This document shows, piece by piece, positions 1-10,828 of a stretch of 64,000 bases of DNA. Location: contig JACSVZ010000024.1 in the NCBI GenBank assembly GCA_014706295.1, forward strand, positions 5,815,969 through 5,879,968. Direction: 5' to 3'. The notes under the pieces are model-generated. The model saw only the letters and a list, made by a program, of their open reading frames with translations, had not been told where the DNA came from and did not search any database. Numbering within the stretch: position 1 is the stretch's first letter; the number at the start of each line of letters is the position of its first letter. The position numbers and the translations under genes are program-made. This DNA comes from Lycocorax pyrrhopterus obiensis (lineage: Eukaryota; Chordata; Aves; Passeriformes; Paradisaeidae).

Positions 1-772
1 TTGCCTTTTCAGATTGAGTGTGCGCCCATCCTAACCCAGGAAGAACTCGCTTTGCAGCTGAAGAGCTCTTAAGAAGGCTCTTCCAATTTGCTTCTGTTGT
101 TTTATCTTATGACTGGGAGACGCAGGCACAGTGTTTTGCACAAGTTTGACCATCACCTTGCTGAAATGCCCAGGGAGAAACTCAAAAACCTTTTATCCCC
201 CCTGGCGAAGGGGGGCAGGGGTGTCACAGGGACTCTCAGGTCACATCATGCTCAATTGCTCAAACTGGCGCTTCTGTGTTGTGCTCTGGCAGCAAAAAGG
301 GGAGCTGGATCAGCTACAGAAACGCTTTCCCTCTCCAGGGCTCCCTTTCCAACCCCAAATCATTTTAAAAACCCCTTATTTGGGGTTGTCTGGGGCTCCA
401 CAGTGGCGCTGCCTGACTCAGGCTGTTGCTGCCTCTCGCTCAGGGAGTTTCTGCTGCTGTTTTAATGTTTGTAAGGTGGAATGGGAAAGGCACAGAAACT
501 CGTGGCTGAGCTTTCCTGGGAGAGCAGCGCAGCTCCGCCTTGGAGCTCAAGGGGCTCCTCGGAGAGAGACCTCGAATGGTGACAAAGGTGCCACCGGCTC
601 GGCGGGGACGTGGCACCTGCGGCCGGACAGGGAGCGCCTGGAGAGCCGCAAAGTTTTCTGTGCTGCATCCTCCCCTCCAGGAGCTGCTCCAGCTGTAACC
701 TCACCTTGCCTTTCAGCAGAGTTGAGCAGAGCTGCAGAGCTGGTGCTGACTGTCCCTCTGTCCCCTTTCCAG
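1..772. other. intron sequence, with a doubtful exon fragment at its left end
   Basis: No exon could be supported between the left edge and 773. At 13-72, after an acceptor-like TTTTCAG, there is a 19-codon frame (IECAPILTQEELALQLKSS) that ends in TAA. It has protein-like composition, but there is no GT donor before the stop and no AATAAA within the following 700 bases, so it is not called as an exon. The rest looks like ordinary avian intron. Confidence 0.5.
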
Positions 773-916
773 ACGCTGCAGGAGCAACAGGCAGCGCGGG
801 CGCAGAGCCTGGCCGAGCTGAGCCGCTGGCTGGGCCAGGCAGAGGACACGCTGGCAGAGCAGCAGAGAGCAGAAGGGGACCTGCCTGCCTTGCAGCAGAG
901 GCAAAGCGATGTTAAG
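773..916 (+). CDS. MACF1: MACF1 exon, spectrin-repeat rod (48 codons)
   Basis: This exon reads TLQEQQAARAQ to LQQRQSDVK, an amphipathic helix with a conserved Trp (SRWLGQAED) typical of spectrin repeat helix A. The acceptor is CCTTTCCAG and the donor GTCAGC; both borders are phase 0. It is the first exon in the window I can support. Confidence 0.85.
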
Positions 917-1001
917 GTCAGCGATGTTTCAAAATTGGGGGGCCACAGGTGGGGAGGGTCAGCTTGGGAGTGCCCAGAGCCTCACGGCATCGTCCGCCCA
1001 G

Positions 1002-1235
1002 GAGCTGCAGAGGAGCATGCACAGCAGAGCCGCCTCCTTCGCCGGCGTCCTGAAGAGCACGGAGCAGTTTCTGGAGGAGAACAAGGCCAAGCTGGAGCCC
1101 GGGGAGCTGGCAGCTCTGCAGCAGGACCTGCAGCGTGCCAAGGAGCGGTACCGGTCCCTGCAGGAGAGGACGGAGGTGGCCCAGAAGGAGCTGGAGAGCG
1201 CTGTGAGTGCTGCAGTGCAGCAGGAGACGGAGAAG
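1002..1235 (+). CDS. MACF1: MACF1 exon, spectrin-repeat rod (78 codons)
   Basis: It reads ELQRSMHSRAASF to QQETEK, a long charged helix. The intron before it is only 85 nt. The acceptor is CGCCCAG and the donor GTAACG, with phase 0 at both ends. It joins in frame to VKAAKELEEN, a junction that fits mammalian MACF1. Confidence 0.87.
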
Positions 1236-1809
1236 GTAACGTGCCAGGAGCTGTAGCCTCTGGGCTCTGCTTGAAGGGGGCAGTGAGGTCCAGTTGGAGT
1301 CATTCGGGGTCCTGGTGTCACCTGGGTGATGTGGCACAGAGCAGTTGGTGGCTCCTTCCTGGCTGTTCCCCGGGCGAGGTGTTCCCCAGATATTTCTGTC
1401 GTGAAAGGCCTTGGGAGTCGCAGCCAGGGATGAGCTGGTTGTGGAGGGAATGGGGGAGGAAAAGGTGCCTTGCTCTGCCTTTGGGGTGACCCTTAATGGA
1501 TGAGGATTGTCGTGGCTGAAGGTGAGGCTCACACCAGCGTCCCTTTTGAGGTGGGGACCCTGGGCTGTATCAGGATGAGAAATTCGATGTAGCAGCGAGG
1601 CTGAGTTTTTTCACAGCTTCTTTGCACCTTCCAGAGAGCCACAAAGGCTCTGGGAGTGTCTCAGGCATTTGCTGAGGCTGGGAAACTCCTCGGGTTTTGT
1701 TGGGTTTTTTTTCCTCTTCTGCTGATTTTTGTCTCCCTCTCCTCCGTGCAGCAGTTTGCTGATCGTGCAAAAACTGGCTCATTCTTATCTGGAGCCTTTG
1801 TGCTTTCAG

Positions 1810-2037
1810 GTGAAAGCTGCCAAAGAGCTGGAGGAGAACAGCAATAAGATCGATTCCCTTTTGAACTGGGTGGCATCGCTGGAGCAGAAGGGAGAGCTCC
1901 CGGAGTACAGACCACACCCTGTCAGTGCAGGGACAGGGACGCAGGCAGGAAAAAGCACTGGGGATGTCCCTGACGGCCACGCCGTGGGAGCAGACAGTGC
2001 TGCTGAGAGCCTGGACGAGCAGTACGAGAGGCTGAAG
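1810..2037 (+). CDS. MACF1: MACF1 exon, rod segment (76 codons)
   Basis: It reads VKAAKELEENSNKIDSLLNW to DEQYERLK. The first 30 residues align closely with human MACF1; the middle is a poorly conserved linker. The acceptor is TGCTTTCAG and the donor GTCAGC, phase 0/0. A stronger-looking acceptor with a long pyrimidine tract lies 58 nt upstream (AG at 1750-1751), but using it would shift the frame. Confidence 0.9.
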
Positions 2038-2351
2038 GTCAGCACTGACCCGTCGTCCCAGCCGAAGCCTTCTGCCCCACACACTGACCCTGGTGTTAGC
2101 TGGGTCTGGCCTCTGGAATGTGTGATTAATGGGATTAAACACACTCCACATGGGAGGCTCGGGAAGTCCCTGCCTGGCTTCCTGCAGGACATGCAGAATG
2201 TGTGGTGGGCGTGTGCCATGGCACGGTGTAATCCGGGTCCAGAAGGTGCCCGTGATGGCCAGAGAAGGGGTCACTCTTTGGTGGGCAGAGCTCCTGTAGC
2301 CCAGCCTGGGATGTTCCCAGTTTTCCCCACCTTGCTTGTGCTTTGCCGCGG

Positions 2352-2489
2352 AATCGTGGAAAGGTTTGGGTCGGAAAGGACCTTAAAGATCATCTCCTTC
2401 CACCCCCTGCCATGGGCAGGGACACCTTCCACTACCCCAGCTTGCTTGAACACTTCCAGGGATGGGACAGCCACAAGTTTTGGGGGACG
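2352..2489 (-). mobile_element. CR1 LINE 3' fragment
   Basis: It contains the avian CR1 3'-end pattern in reverse: GGTTTGGGT, GACCTTAAAGATCATCT, CCATGGGCAGGGACACCTTC and ACTTCCAGGGATGGG. Confidence 0.88.
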
Positions 2490-2564
2490 CAGAGTCTCGG
2501 TCCCGCGCGCGGTGGGCACAGACCCTCAGTCCCGAGCCTCACCTTCGCTCCCTGCATCTTTCAG

Positions 2565-3080
2565 GCGCAGCACCAGGAGCTGCTGTCCCAGCAGCAGGAC
2601 GTCATCCTGGCCACGCAGTCAGCACAGGCTTTCCTGGACAAGCACGGCCACAGCCTGGCCGGGGAGGAGCGGGAGCGGCTGCAGGCGCAGCTGGCCGAGC
2701 TCAGGGACCAGTACTCGGCGTCGCTGGCGCGGTCGGAGGCGCGGCTGAAGCGGGTGCAGCTCCTGCGGGAGGAGCTCCAGAAGTTCCTGCGGGATCACGG
2801 CGAGTTCGAGGCGTGGCTGGGGCAGGCGGAGCGGGACCTGCAGGGGATGTACGAGGGGGACAGCGACCCTGCCTCCCTCCGGCAGCTGCTGCTGCGCCAG
2901 GGGAGCTTCTCGGAGGACGTGATCTCCCACAAGGGCGACCTGCGCTTCGTCACCATGTCGGGGCAGAAGTTTCTGGAGGGGGATGCTGCGGACGCCGAAT
3001 CCCAGCTGTTGATGTCCAGGAGTGTGGTCAAGAGCAAGCTGGAGGACGCCACGCAGAGATACACCACGCTGCACTCCAGG
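2565..3080 (+). CDS. MACF1: MACF1 exon, about 1.5 spectrin repeats (172 codons)
   Basis: It reads AQHQELLSQQQDVILATQSA to YTTLHSR. It contains the very well conserved block GSFSEDVISHKGDLRFVT, a MACF1 hallmark that interrupts the normal spectrin-repeat pattern. The acceptor is CTTTCAG and the donor GTACGG, phase 0/0. Confidence 0.95.
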
Positions 3081-3394
3081 GTACGGCAAGGGCTGGGAGC
3101 TGGACGCTGGGGGCTCTTCTCCTCCTGAGCTGCAGGGATGGCACAGGGATATTTCTCCCCGCTGCCCGCCTGGACTTCCAGGGCATTTGTAGATTGTAGG
3201 ACAAGGATTGTCTTCTTCAGGGCTTGGGCAACACCTTTGTCTTGCTGTTGGCCTGCTGGTAATTCATTTAGCCTGTGGCAAGATTGATTTTTTTTTTTTT
3301 AATTGTTTTTTCTTTCTTGCTGATTCCTCTGCCTTTCCCACGGGTTGCTCAGGGCTCGTATGCATCCCTGACACGTCTCCCTCCTCCTTTGCAG

Positions 3395-3571
3395 TGCTCC
3401 AAGCTGGGCTCCCACCTGAACACCCTGCTGGATCACTACCAGCAGTTCCAGGAGGTGGCAGAGTCTCTCAGGACGTGGCTGCAGGAGAGTGAAGCTGCCC
3501 TGCGGAAGCTGCTCTCCGAGACGGTTTCGTCCGATCTGGCCGTGCTGCAGAAGCAGCTCGCCAGCACCAAG
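3395..3571 (+). CDS. MACF1: MACF1 exon, spectrin repeat (59 codons)
   Basis: It reads CSKLGSHLNTLLDHYQQF to LQKQLASTK. The helix A Trp is present (LRTWLQESEA). The acceptor is CTTTGCAG and the donor GTACGG, phase 0/0. Confidence 0.93.
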
Positions 3572-4016
3572 GTACGGGGACCTCAGGGGATCTCCTGGAG
3601 CCTGGATGGGAATTTGGCTGCTCTGAGCAGTCAGCAGCAGGGAGGAGACTTGAGCCGTTGGGGTTTTTTTGCTGGTTGAGGGCAAAGATGCACCCGCGGA
3701 GGCAGCTGCAGGTCAGGGGGGGTCAAACTTCTGGGAGAAGTGCTCGGAGTAAGGAGCTGCAGTCACAGACACCCCAGAGGGACACAGACGGGGGACATTC
3801 CTCTCCCATGAAGGTGACTGAGCACTGGGACAGCCCAAACCCTCTGATCCAGCTCTGCCTGCGAAGCAGGGGTAGATTTTTCCGTCGTTTCTTAATGATT
3901 TAGTGACGAAGTGCAGAGGATCCCTCAGAGGGTGTAAATGGAGCCCTGAGCTCCCTGAGTGTGGGAATCCTGCCTGGGACCCATCCCTGATTTTGGCTCT
4001 TCTTGTGTGAAAACAG

Positions 4017-4140
4017 CAACTGCAGGGAGACCTGGCTGAGCACCAGGTGCCAGTGGAGAAGCTCCAGAAGGCAGCTCGGTCCCTGCTGGACATCCAAGGG
4101 GAGCCGGCCCCGGACCACGGCCACATTCAGGAAACAACAG
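4017..4140 (+). CDS. MACF1: MACF1 exon, spectrin repeat (41 codons + 1 nt)
   Basis: It reads QLQGDLAEHQVPVEKLQK to GHIQETT, followed by the first base of the next Asp codon. The acceptor is AAAACAG and the donor GTACAG. It ends in phase 1. Confidence 0.92.
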
Positions 4141-4422
4141 GTACAGAGCAAAGCAGTTGGCAGGGGGGGTTGGGGAGAGGGAAAACAAGCCAGAGGAGGC
4201 AAAGATAAGTCACTTTTGGGGGAATTTGGGGGTAAACAGACGGCAGTGTGTCCTCAGGGCATGTGTTTGCATGTGGGGAGGGATGCGGCCACTTGTGTCG
4301 TGTCCCCCTGTCTCGCTGCTGAGTTTGGGGACAGGGATTTGTCATCTCTGAGAGTTTTGGGGGAGCTCTCTGAGCACTTGGAGCTCTGTGCCACTGAGTG
4401 TCCTCTGCGCTGAACCCTGCAG

Positions 4423-4631
4423 ATGCCATCGTGAGCCGCTTCCAGAGCCTCTCCCAGCAGATGTCCGAGCGCTCGGACCTGCTGCAGAAATCCATCGCCC
4501 AGTCCCAGAGTGTCCAGGAGAGCCTGGAGAGCCTCCTCCAGTCAGTGGCTGAGATTGAGAAGAACCTGGAGAGGGACCAGCCAGCTGTGCTCTCCTCTGC
4601 CTCCATCCAGGACTCGCTCGCCACGAGCGTG
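4423..4631 (+). CDS. MACF1: MACF1 exon, spectrin repeat (about 70 codons)
   Basis: It completes the split Asp codon and reads DAIVSRFQSLSQQMSER to DSLATSV. It includes IAQSQSVQESLESLLQS, near-identical to mammalian MACF1. The acceptor is CCTGCAG and the donor GTAAGG; it starts phase 1 and ends phase 0. Confidence 0.93.
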
Positions 4632-4765
4632 GTAAGGCCGGGCCCGGCTCCCTCACCCTGAGCAGCCCAGAGCACCACGCAGGGGTTGGTGGGGTTTCAC
4701 TGCTGAGCTCTGAAAGCACCAAAAAAACGCCCTAAAAAGGACTGTGAGCAGAAGCTTTTATTTTC

Positions 4766-4923
4766 ATAGAATCACAGAATGGTTTGGGTCAGCCAGTCCC
4801 AGCCCTTGCCATGGGCAGGGACACCTTCCACTGTCCCAGGTTGCTCAGGGCCCTGTACAATCCTTGGACACTTCCAAGGACGGGGCAGCTCCAGCATCTC
4901 TGGGCAACCTGTGCCAGGTCACA
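4766..4923 (-). mobile_element. CR1 LINE 3' fragment
   Basis: It starts with ATAGAATCACAGAATGGTTT and continues with CCATGGGCAGGGACACCTTC, then TCTGGGCAACCTGTGCCAG. An internal deletion removed the GACCTTAAAG part. Confidence 0.9.
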
Positions 4924-5151
4924 GACTTGTTGAAAATCTCCTTTTTTCTTTGCTAACAAGATTTCAGACCCAGGGAAAAGCAGAGGGTGTTGAGGAGGTC
5001 AGAAAGGACAGGAAAACCGGGATATAAAACGATTTTTTCCCAGCTCTGGTTGTCTCAACGCACCTGCTGCTGCTCCCAGGGGCAGCCCAGTTAGTTTTGC
5101 TCAAGAACCTTTCTTAAAAAGCCCCTCTTTCCCCTCATGTGCTCCCCACAG

Positions 5152-5469
5152 AAGCTGAAGCAGGACATTGCCCGGCAGAAGAGCTGCCTGGAAGCCACCC
5201 GGGAGATGGTGACCCGGTTCACGGAGGCCGCCGACAGCCCCGCGGCCTCTGCCCTGCAGGACAAGCTGGCCCAGGTGACAGAGCACTTCGGGAGGCTGTG
5301 CCAGCAGCAGCAGGAGCGGGAGGACGCCCTCAAGGGCCTCCTGCCCAAGGTGGAGCAGTACGAGCAGCTCTGGGAGAAGCTGCAGCAGTTCACGGAGAGC
5401 AGGACGCGGATGTTGGCGTCTGGGAATCAGCCGGACCGGGACATCGCCCACTTCTCCCAGCACATCCAG
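5152..5469 (+). CDS. MACF1: MACF1 exon, spectrin repeat (106 codons)
   Basis: It reads KLKQDIARQKSCLEATREMV to IAHFSQHIQ, including RMLASGNQPD, which is shared with mammals. The acceptor is CCCCACAG and the donor GTGAGG, phase 0/0. Confidence 0.95.
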
Positions 5470-5737
5470 GTGAGGCTCTGGGGGAGAAGGTTCTGCCTGC
5501 ACCGGGTTCCTGAGGCAGAATCCAGCTGGATCAGGCTGTTCCCAGCTGTGGGAGAAGGGGATGGCGTTCCCCAGGAGCCAGGCTGGTTTTCAGATGGGAT
5601 CCGTGGCCAGGCTTTTAGGATCCAGTGCAAAAGGAGCAGGATTTTACCAATTAAAGACTCCATGGGGTCTTTAAACAGCAAAATAGCCCTGTGAGGGCAG
5701 TGCAGGATGCAACAGAGACCTTGGTGGTCTTAGAGCC

Positions 5738-5865
5738 AGAAAATCATGGAAGAGACCTTAAAGATCATCTCGTTCCAAGCCCCCTCTCAGGGGCAGGGAC
5801 ACTTTCCACAAGGCCATGTGGCTCAGGGTTGCCTTGGACACTCTCAGGGGTGCTGTGGGCCGTGG
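5738..5865 (-). mobile_element. CR1 LINE 3' fragment
   Basis: AAATCATGGAAGAGACCTTA, AAGATCATCTCGTTCCAA and GGGCAGGGACACTTTCCAC match the CR1 3' region; it is diverged and truncated. Confidence 0.86.
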
Positions 5866-6012
5866 TGGCTGTGCAGGGTTCCTCCCTCTGGCTTCCCACA
5901 AGTGTTCTGCTGCAGGGAGTGGTTCATCCGCAGCCTCAGAAATGCTCCAGGGTGACACCAAACCAGACACCTGTGCTGTGGGAGGGGTTGATTTGGCTTG
6001 GTCTAGGGCCCC

Positions 6013-6101
6013 CCCATCCCATCCCATCCCATCCCATCCCATCCCATCCCATCCCATCCCATCCCATCCCATCCCATCCCATCCCATCCCATCCCATCCC
6101 A
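6013..6101 (+). repeat. (CCCAT)n microsatellite
   Basis: About 17-18 uninterrupted CCCAT units lie in the intron before 6324. The complementary strand is (GGGAT)n... read as GGG runs separated by two bases, which is suited to G-quadruplex formation on the template strand. Confidence 0.97.
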
Positions 6102-6323
6102 GTGACCAGCACTGGGGAAAGTGGGATTTGCCCCTGCAGCTGCTCCAAGTATTTGCTGAGCTGGAGGAGCCGCTGGGAGTGAGCTGTGCCCAACATTTGG
6201 CGCTGGTGCCACGCGTGGCACTGCCCCCAGAGGGTCTCCCCAGCTCACCAGGACGTGGGACTGTCCAGTTCATCCCCTCTGCTGCTGGGGAACGCGGTCA
6301 GCATCGCCCTTTGCTCCTGGCAG

Positions 6324-6493
6324 GAGCTGAATTCGGAGATGAGGCAGCACCAGGAGGACCTGGCCACCCTGGAGCACCTGGCTGAGGAGCTGAGCTCCTG
6401 CGGCTTCGCCCCCCCCAGCGCCTTCCAGCAGCAGGAGAAGCTGCAGAACCTGAAGAAAGATTTCCTGCAGCTGCAAAAGGTGGCAAAAGACAG
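6324..6493 (+). CDS. MACF1: MACF1 exon, spectrin repeat (56 codons + 2 nt)
   Basis: It reads ELNSEMRQHQEDLATLEHLA to LQKVAKD, plus the first two bases of an Arg codon. The acceptor is CCTGGCAG and the donor GTGAGC. It ends in phase 2. Confidence 0.93.
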
Positions 6494-7465
6494 GTGAGCC
6501 CCAGGGAGGGGAGCTTGGGGGTGGCTTCATGGTCCGAGCAGGACCCTGTGGAGATCTCCTTTCCGAGGAGGGGGGGCACGAGCCGACTCTTCCTGCCGCC
6601 CTCCTCCCACGCCAGGATCCTGAGGCAGCTCTGCTCCAGCTGACGCTTTAAAAAAAGCCTTGGCTGGGGGCGTTGTGAAAAATTCCTGGTGCTGCAGGAG
6701 CCCGGCGCTCTGCGTTTCCCAGCTCCCGGCGTGTGGGCTGCTCCACCCCAGAGCATCCTGCTGGGTGCTGGGGAGGGTCGGGAGCGAGGCTGACAGCAGA
6801 GCAGCCTGTTCCTGGAGTCCCCTGAAATGGGGGTGAAAAGGGAGCTTGAGCAGGGTCAGAGCAGCAGCGTCCGCGGGGGTCACACCTCTCCCAGGCTGCG
6901 CCTCCAAAATCCCTGCAGAGTGCAGGGAGGGCGGTGGGGAAAAGCAGATGAAACTCCCAATAACCCCCGGTAATTCAGCGCCCTGCAGGCTGCTCGCAGC
7001 TGCATCTGCACTCCCATCCAGGGGCTGCCTTGTTCCTGCAGGATGGGCTGAATGGATGGAGCTGTGGCCAGGGAGGGAGGGGCAGCACAGCCTGGGCTCC
7101 CCCGGGGTGCAGCTGCCCCGGGGGACACGGCATGAATGAGCCCTGTCTTCCCAAAAGTGGCGCTTTTCCCGGGACAAAGAGCCCGGGCACATTGGCAGTG
7201 GTGGTCCCGTGGCTGTTGGCCACCACTGGGGTGCCCAAAAGTGCCACCAGCCAGGATTTGAGGGGGTCAGCAGCGGTGAGGGGCTGGCACTGGGTGCACC
7301 CTGTTTTGGCTGGCGCTGCCTGCGCTGTTCCCAGGCAACATCTAATAGCAATAATAATAATAATTAAAAAAAGGGCTCTTAGAGACACAAATGTGCTGCA
7401 TTCAGGAGGGCGTAATTGCAAGGCAGAGCACGAGCTCTGACTCTCCAAAACCTTTTCACTCCCAG

Positions 7466-7622
7466 AGAAAAGGATGCGTCGTCCTGCCAGGAGCAACTGG
7501 ATGAGTTTCGGAATCTGGTTGGCGCCGTGAGGAAGTGGCTGAGGGAGAGCGAAGGCAAAATTCCGCCTGCCGAGACCTCCCTGGGCACCCAGGAGCTGCA
7601 GCAGCGCAGGCAGCAGATCCAG
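7466..7622 (+). CDS. MACF1: MACF1 exon, spectrin repeat (53 codons)
   Basis: It completes the Arg codon and reads REKDASSCQEQLDEFRNLV to QRRQQIQ, with the conserved helix A Trp in VRKWLRESEG. The acceptor is ACTCCCAG and the donor GTGGGC; it ends phase 0. Confidence 0.93.
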
Positions 7623-8338
7623 GTGGGCCAAGGGAGCTGGAATCAGACTGGGAAAGTGTGGAAATGCTGGAACGTGAAACAAATCCCGAGAAGCAGAGGC
7701 CTGGGAGGTGGTTTACGGTCTCAGGAATCCTCAGCGCGCAGCCAGTGGCTTGCAGAGAAAGGAGCAGCGTGAGGGTTTCCTTGGGCACTGCCTGGTTTCC
7801 TGTCACTCCCTCTGCCTGCTCTGGGCGGGATTTGGGAGTGGGAGACCCGAGCACACCCGTTTTTTCCGAGTGTTTCCCGCGGTGGATGTGGAAGGTGGCC
7901 TCCTGTCACCCGAGCCCCCGCTCCTCTCCGCTCCGGCGCAGCAGGGATGTGATAAATCGGGATGTGCCGAGGGGTTGACTCAGAGGCAGAGCAGCTCTGC
8001 TGAGTCACCCGCCAGCCCTCGCACCCCTCGGCACCCGGAATGCCGCGGGATTGGGCTCAGCCAGGCTGGGCTCCGCTGGGAGGGGGAGGAGGGATGTCCC
8101 CGGAATGGTGGGAGGGAGAAGGTTTCCTTCAACAGACCCATTAGTTGGGAAGAGCTTTTCACTGTTTGATTCCCCACCCCGGCGAAAAATAGATGTTTCA
8201 CACTCACCTGCCCGCTGCAGCCGTGAGCCGGCTCCCTGGGTGCCGTGTCCCGGTGTCACCGCAGAGGGGACAGGCGGGGAAGGAAGGGCTGTGGCCGGGC
8301 AAGGGTGACCCCCAATCCCAACCTTTGCTTTTGAGCAG

Positions 8339-8456
8339 GATCTCCTGGAGGAATGGAAGGGGAAGGGGGCCCAGGTGGAGGAGATTGGCCGCAGAGGGAC
8401 CCTCCTGGAGAACCTGATCGTGGAGATTACGGCCCCCAACACCCCCCCCAAGGCAG
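8339..8456 (+). CDS. MACF1: MACF1 exon, rod linker (39 codons + 1 nt)
   Basis: It reads DLLEEWKGKGAQVEEIGR to VEITAPNTPPKA plus one base. The block SLENLIMEITAP of mammalian MACF1 is recognisable. The acceptor is TTGAGCAG and the donor GTGAGT. Confidence 0.92.
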
Positions 8457-9719
8457 GTGAGTTGTGGCCAGTTCTCCTGAGGACACCTCTGCTGTCACCA
8501 CTGCATCTTCTCCGAGCCTGCCTCGAGCAAAAAATGGGTTATTTCCCCCTTTCAGCAAAATTCAGAGGGGCTGTGGTGATCTGAGTATTGTGGGGCTCAG
8601 CCCAGTGGTTGAGTCCCTGGCACTCATTGCATTAATGCGTCAGCCTAACTTGGCTTAATTAGTTGTAGCCTAACGAGCTCTGAATTGCCCTGCGTTTGCT
8701 GTGGGGACACAGATCGCTGCTCCGATGGAGCTTGGGAGCTCGTGCCTCCTGCTTTCTCCTGGTGATGTTCTTCAGCCTCCTGAGGGCTGGAGTGTTTTAA
8801 TCAAGCCCCAGCATTCGGGTTTCGTATCTGGATGACATTTGGGGCTGCAATAGTCAGATATGATTTACTGGTCTCCTTTTTGGCTTCAAGTCCGTGAAGC
8901 AATGAGATTATGTCTGGTTCGTTTGGAAACCAGCTCAAAGATGTCTTCCAGCTTGTGAGAACAAGTCCCTGGGCTCTCATCGCTGATGGGAATTTACAGG
9001 AATTTATGGTCTGGATGTGTTTGTTAGGATTAAGTTTGTGAGCAGTTCTTTGGGAAACCATCAGCAGAAGTGAGGAAAGGCTTGTGGGTGACCAAAGGTG
9101 CAGCCTCTTATGTCCATGAAAGCTTTAAAATGCGTGATTAGAAGAGAGAGACTTGCCTGAAAAACGTGGATCTCCCTTTGGTTGTGACATCTGGTGCCCA
9201 GGGAAGGGCCACTGGTGCATGCTGCATCTCTGGGCAAAGAGAGCGTGTCCACAGGGCAGGTTTGAATAGTTTCATCCCGTGAAAAAAAGAGGATATGGGG
9301 GAGTTAATCCCTTCAGGGAAGGCGTTCAGCAGTTTTATTGGGTATAATTCACAAAATCATGCTCAGGGTAGCAGCAGAAGTGGCCTGTGGTCCCCAGTAT
9401 GGCAGCCCAAGCAGGAACCACGTCCACCCCGGTGTCTGGGTGATGCTGGGGTGCTGGCAGAGCTGCCCAGCTCCAGAAGCTTCAGCTCTGTTGGTCCAGC
9501 TCCAGGAAAGTGAGGGGAGCAGCAGGAGGAGGAGAGAGAAAGGGACTCCAAACCGAATTAATGCCGGTGCCGGGCAGGTGGGCGGTGGAGACACCGCGTC
9601 GGTGCTCGGTGGTCCCTGTCATGCAGCAGCCATTCCTCGCCTGCCGTCTGCATCCCTGACACTTCTGTCTCATCCCTCTTGTCCCCCTCGTCCCTCTTGT
9701 CCCCGTCCCCTCTGCCCAG
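8457..9719. other. MACF1: intron, AT-richer than neighbours
   Basis: 1.26 kb without a coding block. Positions about 8600-9250 are noticeably less GC-rich than the flanks. No transposon was recognised. Confidence 0.6.
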
Positions 9720-9782
9720 GTGCTGCCCTGCCTGCTCCAGGAGGCTCCGGAGGCAGCGTGAACGGATACCACACGTGCAAAG
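9720..9782 (+). CDS. MACF1: MACF1 small exon, Gly/Ser linker (63 nt)
   Basis: A 63-nt exon of split phase (1/1) reads GAALPAPGGSGGSVNGYHTCK. The flexible Gly-rich part varies between species, while VNGYHTCKD is conserved in mammals. The acceptor is TGCCCAG and the donor GTGAGC. It has a complete codon count, so skipping it would keep the frame. Confidence 0.9.
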
Positions 9783-10074
9783 GTGAGCTCGCTGTCAGCG
9801 CCGCCGAGCCACGTCCCTTTTTTGTCCATGCATTTCCATTCCCTGGGAATACAAACCTCGGTGTGACACCGTCAGCACCCCGGGAGAAGGGAAGCGAGCT
9901 TGGCAATGGGCTGGGAATTCTCAGCTGCGGCGATGGAGAGTGGAGGTCAGGCTGAAGGACAGAGAGGGGCAGCCTTGGGGAGTGACAGCACCCTGACACC
10001 TCGTCAGGTGGTGTTAGGAGCTGATAAATGGGAGATCATTTTAAGGCCTGCAATTAAATTTATTGCTTCTGCGG

Positions 10075-10215
10075 GATTATAACGGCATCCAGCCCTCCAG
10101 TTTGAAGAGCAATTTTAATTATTGCCCCTTATCTGCTGTTAGTTCGCCGGTTCAACGAGATAATAGGTGCATAAAAATGGCTTTTTATCTCGGTGCCAAA
10201 TTATTTAACCTTGTA
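10075..10215. promoter_or_regulatory. AT-rich island, possible conserved noncoding element
   Basis: About 140 bases of complex, non-repetitive AT-rich sequence (with TTTTAATTATTGCCCC and CATAAAAATGGC) within GC-rich intron. No transposon signature was seen; function is unknown. Confidence 0.3.
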
Positions 10216-10499
10216 TTAGCAGTGGCTTCATGGAAGGGGGGCTCAGCTTGCACCAGGCTCACAAACAGAGAGACTTTGTTTGTAAACTGTCAAAGGGCAT
10301 AGGGGGGATGAGTGGAAAATCCCCCGTGGCAGGAGAGGTGAGGATGATGCGATGTCGCTCCACAGACGGACAGACGGAGCGTGGCCTCTTGCTCCTCATC
10401 TCGGCTGCCTGTGGCTGCCTGGGGCTGGGTTAGAACCTGATAGTCTGGGGCGGAGAAGGTGGGCAGTGGTGCTGACCCCGGGCTGGTTTTTGGGCGCAG

Positions 10500-10741
10500 A
10501 TCTGACGGAGATCCAGTGCGACGTGTCGGACGTGAGCCGGCGGTACCAGGCGCTGGGCGCGGCGCTGCGGGAGCGCCAGCAGCAGCTCTCGGCCATGCTG
10601 GACAGGATGCAGGAGGTGCAGGAGGAGGCCAGCTCCATGCTCAAGTGGCTGGAGTCCAAGGAACGGACGCTGTCGGAGCTGGACGCCTCCTCCTCGCCCA
10701 CCAAGACGGAGACGATGAGAGCCCAGGCTGAGCACAACAAG
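10500..10741 (+). CDS. MACF1: MACF1 exon, spectrin repeat (81 codons)
   Basis: It reads DLTEIQCDVSDVSRRYQALG to MRAQAEHNK. The Trp block KWLESKE and SSPTKTET match mammalian MACF1. The acceptor is GGGCGCAG and the donor GTGATT. It ends phase 0. Confidence 0.94.
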
Positions 10742-10769
10742 GTGATTTCTCTTCCCAACTTTCCGGGGT

Positions 10770-10828
10770 CGTAGGATCACAAAACGGCCCTTGGAGATCA
10801 TCCAGTTCCACCCCTCTGCCATGCATCT
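10770..10828 (-). mobile_element. short CR1-like fragment
   Basis: GTAGGATCACAAAACGG and GGAGATCATCCAGTTCCACC resemble a decayed CR1 3' end. Confidence 0.6.

Noticed and set aside
5758..6273. ORFs with a repeated Gly-Trp-Asp-Gly-Met or Ser-His-Pro-Ile-Pro pattern
   Set aside because: They are translations of the (CCCAT)n array, which is open in several frames on both strands; the same happens at 38882-39291.
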